Source of the DNA: Oceanobacillus salinisoli | Lineage (GTDB): Bacteria > Bacillota > Bacilli > Bacillales > Amphibacillaceae | Assembly: GCF_009733865.1 (NCBI RefSeq) | Contig: NZ_WOFB01000015.1 | Coordinates: 108,889 to 172,888, forward strand | Reading direction: 5' to 3' | Length of the DNA stretch: 64,000 bases | In this document: one piece after another, positions 60,161-64,000 of the stretch | Position numbering within the stretch: the stretch's first letter is position 1 | Layout: each line of letters begins with the position of its first letter | Translations under genes and position numbers: made by a program | Notes under the pieces: generated by a model | What the model saw: the letters and a program-made list of their open reading frames with translations, nothing else | Database searches by the model: none | Told to the model about the DNA's origin: nothing

Positions 60161-61411
60161 ATGGATTATTCCTCTTATCCCCGAAATGACGTCCTATGTA
60201 TTGATATGCGCTCTTTCTACGCAAGCGTGGAAGCTGTTAAATTAGGACTGGATCCGATGACAGCATTACTAGCGGTTGTCGGAGATCCAAATCGCTCGGG
60301 CAGCATTGTATTAGCAGCTTCTCCAACTTTGAAGAAAGAGCATGGTATTAGCAATGTCAGCCGTTTTTTTGAACTGCCAAAAGACCCGGACATTCATATC
60401 GTCCCTGCTCATATGGCAGATTATATTCAAGTGTCCGTAGAAATTACAAAACTGATTAATCAATATGTCCCAAAGGAGGCCATTCATCAGTATTCAGTAG
60501 ATGAAGTTTGGGTCACGGTGAATGGATTAAAAAAACTGTTTGGTGACCGTTGGGCTGTAGCGAAAAAAATCAAACAGGATATATTCGACCACTTCGGCAT
60601 TACCGCCTCGGTTGGAATCGGTGACAACAAATTTCTGGCAAAAGTCGTTATGGATCTTCATGGAAAAAAAGTTGGAATTGCCGAATGCAAATATGAAGAC
60701 GTAGAAGAAAAACTTTGGCCATTTCCAGTGGAAGACATATGGGGTATTGGCAGTAGAATGAAGCGAAATCTCAACCGAATGGGCATTATCACCCTTGGAC
60801 AGCTTGCCAATTATAACTTAGATCATCTAAAAAAACGCTTTGGAATCATGGGTGAACAATTATATTGGCATGCTTGGGGAATTGATCTAAGTCCTGTATA
60901 CGGAAACTTTACTAAAACAGAACAAAAAGGTTTTGGCCACGGGATTGCCTTATTGCGTGATTATTCAAAGGAAGAGGTTTCTACATGTATTCTTGACCTA
61001 TGTGAGGAAGTATGTCGAAGAGCCCGAACAGCAGACAAAGTCGGAAAAACCATCCATCTTGGAATAGCCTATTCGAAGAAAACTGGTGGTGGCTTTTCCC
61101 GATCAAGGTCCATCGAACTTCCCACCAATGTAACAATGGATGTCTATCATCTCTGTATGCAGTTGTTTCATCAATTTTATGATGGAGTTAGTAATGTTCG
61201 ACATGTCTATGTAACATTGGATAACCTCTTTGATAAAGGGGAAACACAACTGGACCTTTTCGAGGACCGTACGAAAAAAACAGATATTGGGTATGTCATG
61301 GATGCGATTCGTGACAAATACGGTTCCACTGCTATCCTTCGCGCTTCCAGTTATACGGACGCCGGAGTAACGATTGATCGGAGTAAAAAAATCGGCGGCC
61401 ATTTTGCATAA
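60161..61411 (+). CDS. uvrX: SOS-inducible Y-family DNA polymerase (UvrX/YqjW type)
   Basis: A 416-residue UmuC-like translesion polymerase. Catalytic aspartates: Asp15 in CIDMRSFYASVEA and the YSVDEVWV pair near residue 115. The finger/thumb region (ASVGIGDNKFLAKVVMDLHGKK, DIWGIGSRMKRNLNRMGI) and little-finger domain follow, ending near a QLDLFED clamp-binding motif (TQLDLF) that should bind the beta clamp. The type resembles chromosomal YqjW or SP-beta UvrX rather than DinB (Pol IV). A LexA box overlaps its promoter. GGTGGTGA precedes the ATG. It is a single gene. Confidence 0.92.
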   Translation: MDYSSYPRNDVLCIDMRSFYASVEAVKLGLDPMTALLAVVGDPNRSGSIVLAASPTLKKEHGISNVSRFFELPKDPDIHIVPAHMADYIQVSVEITKLINQYVPKEAIHQYSVDEVWVTVNGLKKLFGDRWAVAKKIKQDIFDHFGITASVGIGDNKFLAKVVMDLHGKKVGIAECKYEDVEEKLWPFPVEDIWGIGSRMKRNLNRMGIITLGQLANYNLDHLKKRFGIMGEQLYWHAWGIDLSPVYGNFTKTEQKGFGHGIALLRDYSKEEVSTCILDLCEEVCRRARTADKVGKTIHLGIAYSKKTGGGFSRSRSIELPTNVTMDVYHLCMQLFHQFYDGVSNVRHVYVTLDNLFDKGETQLDLFEDRTKKTDIGYVMDAIRDKYGSTAILRASSYTDAGVTIDRSKKIGGHFA

Positions 61412-61604
61412 AAACCGTTGATTTCCTAAAAAACATGCGAATTCTCATTATTTATCATTTTTTATTCTAAATTACCCCATACTATGTTCAACTAATTGTG
61501 TTAGCAAAAACAATTGTGTAAGATAGATGTTGAGCTTTTTTATAAATTGGCAGCAAGAACGATTAGGGTAAAATGATGAAAGTACGAAGGAAAGCGTGTT
61601 TATT

Positions 61605-61847
61605 ATGGGGTTTATCATTATAGAAGTATGTGATTACAATTTACTTTCTGCAGAAGAACTGGAAGAAGTTTTTAACCGTCCTGAAGTTGCTGTGATGAGC
61701 TATGAATGTATGAATTACTGCGGAATGTGCGCGATGCGGCCATATGCAATGGTAAATGGAAATCGTATTTTTGGTAAGACAAGGGAAGAATGTATTGAAA
61801 AAATAAAAAAAGCCGTTGAAAAGGAACTCGAGGACATTGAATTCTAA
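61605..61847 (+). CDS. yuzB: YuzB-like protein (DUF1450)
   Basis: An 80-residue protein with the DUF1450 layout: a strand (IIIEVCDYNLL), VMSYECMNYCGMCAMRPYAMVNGNRIFGKTREECIEKI. The CxxCGxC-like cluster (C-x3-C-G-x-C) suggests metal or Fe-S binding; relatives include B. subtilis YuzB and YuzD-neighbourhood proteins with no proven function. ATG 61605 is preferred to GTG 61596 because AAGGAAAG is too close to the latter. A strong terminator follows. Confidence 0.82.
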   Translation: MGFIIIEVCDYNLLSAEELEEVFNRPEVAVMSYECMNYCGMCAMRPYAMVNGNRIFGKTREECIEKIKKAVEKELEDIEF

Positions 61848-61892
61848 TAACCAGTTCCTTTTTTCTCTATACCGTTTGTCAGCAACGCAGTA

Positions 61893-61940
61893 TAAAAATG
61901 GACTACAAAAATGCAATCGCAATTTGTAGTCCATTTTATT
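61893..61940. terminator. Terminator after yuzB
   Basis: AAAATGGACTACAAA...TTTGTAGTCCATTTT, a 15-bp stem. Confidence 0.88.
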
Positions 61941-62049
61941 GATTTGAACAATCTCCTTATGATGTAGACGATTCCCCATATATTAGATATACTTCATATT
62001 ATAAATACAAAATTTTATAAATAATAAGAAATATGATTGGGGAGATTTC

Positions 62050-63423
62050 ATGGATACCATTGTAAAAAATGTAATTGCAGAATTAAGAGAATTCCTGGAA
62101 AACGACCAAATCAGCACGAACCCTACGATTTTAGAACAACACAGCAAAGACGAATCCTACCATACACCAAGCCTTCCAGATGTTGTCGTTTTTCCAAAAA
62201 ATAGCCAGGAAGTAAGTCAAATTGTAAAAACCGCAAACAAGCACAATATGCACATTACCCCTTTTGGCTTAGGGTCTTGTTTGGAAGGACATGTTATTCC
62301 TTACAGACATGGTATTACAATTGACTTTTCATTAATGAATAGCGTATTGGAAATTAAGGAAAAGGATTTCATTGTTAAAGTACAGCCTGGTGTTACCCGT
62401 AAACAATTAAATAATGAACTAAAGAAGTATGGTTTATTTTTCCCTGTTGATCCCGGGGCAGATGCTACAATTGGTGGTATGACGGCGACTAATGCAAGTG
62501 GTACCATGTCAGTAAAATATGGAATAATGCGTGATAATGTACGTGATCTGGAAGTTGTTCTTTTTGATGGTACCATTATCCATACAGGTAATCTGGCTGC
62601 CAAGTCCTCTTCCGGATTACATTTAAACGGTATTTTTGTTGGATCAGAAGGAACCCTAGGCTGCTTTACAGAAATCACATTAAAAGTTTATGGGATACCA
62701 GAACATATTACGGCAGCACGTGCATCATTTCAAACGATTGACGATGCGGTGGAATCTGTTGTTGCCATACGTCAGGCTGGCATACCGGTTGCACGAATGG
62801 AACTTGTCGATGAACCGTCCATGGTACAAGTCAACCAGCATGCGGATACGAATTATCAGGAAGTACCTACATTGTTTCTTGAGTTCCACGGAAATGAAGC
62901 TGGATTAAAACAAGACGTAGCATTCACAAAAGAAATTGTAAAGGATTATAATTGTCTGGATATACAATTTGAAACCGACAATGCAGCACGAAATAAATTA
63001 TGGGATGCCAGGCACCACTTAGCCTATGCCTATATCCATGCATATCCAGGCAGAAAATTAATGGTAACCGATGTATGCCTTCCTATATCAGAATTGGCAG
63101 GAGCCATTCACCATGCAAGAGAAGCATTAGAAGACTTACAACTGCCAGGCGGAATCGTTGGACATGTTGGAGATGGAAATTATCATGCCTTAATCATGAT
63201 TAATACTGATAACACGAATGAAATTCAAAAAGCAGAAGAATTTAATAGTCACATTGTCAATTATGCATTATCACGTGGAGGAACATGCACAGGAGAACAT
63301 GGTGTCGGAATTGGCAAGGCAAAGTATCAAAAACGGGAACACGGAAATGCCCTTATCGTGATGGAGAAAATCAAACAAATCCTAGATCCAAATGGGTTGT
63401 TTAATCCGGGGAAGATATTATAA
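62050..63423 (+). CDS. GlcD/D-lactate dehydrogenase-type FAD oxidoreductase
   Basis: A 457-residue VAO-family flavoprotein. The FAD domain (about 40-220) shows PDVVVFPKNSQEVSQIVK, HITPFGLGSCLEG, VQPGVTRKQLN, FPVDPGADATIGGMTATNASGTMSVKYG and GSEGTLGCFTEITLKV; the C-terminal cap domain has GHVGDGNYHALIM and TCTGEHGVGIGKAKY. Members oxidise glycolate or D-2-hydroxy acids such as D-lactate; no glcE/glcF or permease lies next to it here, so a stand-alone D-2-hydroxyacid dehydrogenase is most likely. GGGGAGATTTC precedes the ATG. Confidence 0.88.
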   Translation: MDTIVKNVIAELREFLENDQISTNPTILEQHSKDESYHTPSLPDVVVFPKNSQEVSQIVKTANKHNMHITPFGLGSCLEGHVIPYRHGITIDFSLMNSVLEIKEKDFIVKVQPGVTRKQLNNELKKYGLFFPVDPGADATIGGMTATNASGTMSVKYGIMRDNVRDLEVVLFDGTIIHTGNLAAKSSSGLHLNGIFVGSEGTLGCFTEITLKVYGIPEHITAARASFQTIDDAVESVVAIRQAGIPVARMELVDEPSMVQVNQHADTNYQEVPTLFLEFHGNEAGLKQDVAFTKEIVKDYNCLDIQFETDNAARNKLWDARHHLAYAYIHAYPGRKLMVTDVCLPISELAGAIHHAREALEDLQLPGGIVGHVGDGNYHALIMINTDNTNEIQKAEEFNSHIVNYALSRGGTCTGEHGVGIGKAKYQKREHGNALIVMEKIKQILDPNGLFNPGKIL

Positions 63424-63429
63424 ATTAAG

Positions 63430-63473
63430 ATTGAAAAGAGGGTGCTGTTATTTTATCGGCATCCTCTTTCGTT
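63430..63473 (+). terminator. Terminator after the GlcD-type gene
   Basis: AAAGAGGGTGC...GCATCCTCTTT with G-T pairing and a TTTCTT tail. Confidence 0.8.
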
Positions 63474-63555
63474 TCTTATTACTAGGGATGTTTTCTAAAA
63501 AGTTTGGTTCCTACCAAGAAAATTGTTGCTGAAAAAGATTGGCAAAGATTAAAAT

Positions 63556-63686
63556 AGGAATCCAGAACTCGGCATTCGCCTCGTCCCTTTAGCGAATGTC
63601 GAAGTTTTTTCTAATACTTGGTACGTTACAATTTTTACTAAGTTGATCTACCTCTTGCTAAAAATTTATGCTATCCTAACGTAGAC
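63556..63686 (+). repeat. Hairpin-plus-tail repeat, copy E
   Basis: GAACTCGGCATTCGCCTCGTCCCTTTAGCGAATGTCGAAGTTTTTTC, then TAATACTTGGTACGTTACAATTTTTACTA and AAAATTTATGCTATCCTAACGTA. It has the same order as copies A-D and abuts the large repeat that follows. Confidence 0.7.
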
Positions 63687-64000
63687 CAAAAGCACAAGCA
63701 CCCGTTTAGAGACGTACGGACTACGCCTGGCCATGCCAGGTGGTTCGGTGTTGCCGCGCAAAGCGGCGGTTTTAACCGAACAGTCCCCGTAGGAGATTAG
63801 ATGATCTTGATTTTTACGAATGTAAAAATCTTAGTGAATCTTATGCTTGAAGAGCGAAAAGGAAACATGCCCCTTCATAGGGGTATGCCGACGCCTGAGC
63901 GCTAGCCCGCTTTTAGTCGGCCTTCCTAAAAACCTGAGTCGATGTTGACTTTCACCGCAAGGGTATAAGTGCGACTAAGCCTCTGGTTTCACCAATCGGC
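63687..64000. repeat. Large structured interspersed repeat, copy 2 (cut by window end)
   Basis: It matches 28945-29262 over its whole visible length with about ten differences. Examples: CTGGCC here for CTAGCC, restoring a perfect CTGGCcatGCCAG stem; AGAGAC here for AGCGAC at the terminal helix. The right end, with the complementary strand of that helix, lies outside the window. Confidence 0.88.

Overview
The window comes from a low-G+C, endospore-forming Gram-positive bacterium of the Bacillaceae. The evidence is a Bacillus-type gene set (ykuL, ykuE, ykyB, patA, sip, a spo0E-like gene, ktr, nfrA, spoVA and gerABC genes, cstA, thiT, yumB-type ndh, topB, metI with an S-box, uvrX), Bacillus-type Shine-Dalgarno sequences and sporulation-type promoters. 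The genus cannot be fixed from sequence alone; an Oceanobacillus/Virgibacillus-like organism is a guess. No rRNA, tRNA, transposase, prophage module or CRISPR array was seen.

Layout. 1-7.5 kb: housekeeping genes related to the B. subtilis patA-ykyB-ykuE-ykuL neighbourhood, plus a Sco1-type lipoprotein, a DMT transporter, a small FbpB-like protein and signal peptidase I. 7.6-16.6 kb: a zinc-ribbon/TPR membrane protein paired with an HtrA-like protease, a YjcZ-type sporulation peptide, a GGDEF-EAL protein overlapping a K+ transporter gene, and envelope or redox genes. 16.7-24.6 kb: a seven-gene operon with the composition of spoVA2mob (DUF1657, YhcN/YlaJ, SpoVAC, SpoVAD, SpoVAEb, DUF1657, DUF421+DUF1657), followed at once by a gerABC receptor operon and a two-helix D-subunit candidate. 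24.7-42.5 kb: mainly minus-strand metabolic genes (cory-CC-star/ArsA/YogA operon, CstA, a carboxylate-type transporter, ThiT with TPP riboswitch, VanW, NDH-2, VWA lipoprotein, TopB, Mn-catalase). Between VanW and NDH-2 lies an unexplained, highly folded stretch ending in a strong terminator, which is the best candidate for a new RNA.

42.7-45.0 kb is a graveyard: an intact SAM-I riboswitch drives a metI gene broken by a nonsense codon and a frameshift, followed by a decayed YjqC-type Mn-catalase. 45.0-56.2 kb looks like a spore-surface glycan locus: a His/Cys-rich repeat protein, a nucleotide-sugar dehydrogenase, two SDR sugar-nucleotide enzymes, five small paralogous glycosyltransferases (one decayed), a larger GT2, a polysaccharide-deacetylase-like protein and a sugar formyltransferase. 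Several transcription units there carry motifs fitting the sigma-K consensus (AC-N16/17-CATANNNTA), suggesting late mother-cell expression. 56.3-64 kb: a PBP4a-type DD-peptidase without a visible signal peptide, spore-type small proteins, a CBS protein, an SOS-controlled Y-family polymerase, YuzB and a GlcD-type FAD dehydrogenase.

Intergenic DNA carries at least three families of interspersed, highly structured repeats: a ~390-bp element (28.9 kb and 63.7 kb), a ~180-220-bp element with inverted ends (7.6 kb and 33.3 kb, perhaps a remnant at 3.75 kb), and a hairpin-plus-tail element in five diverged copies (10.3, 15.9, 41.5, 60.0 and 63.6 kb).
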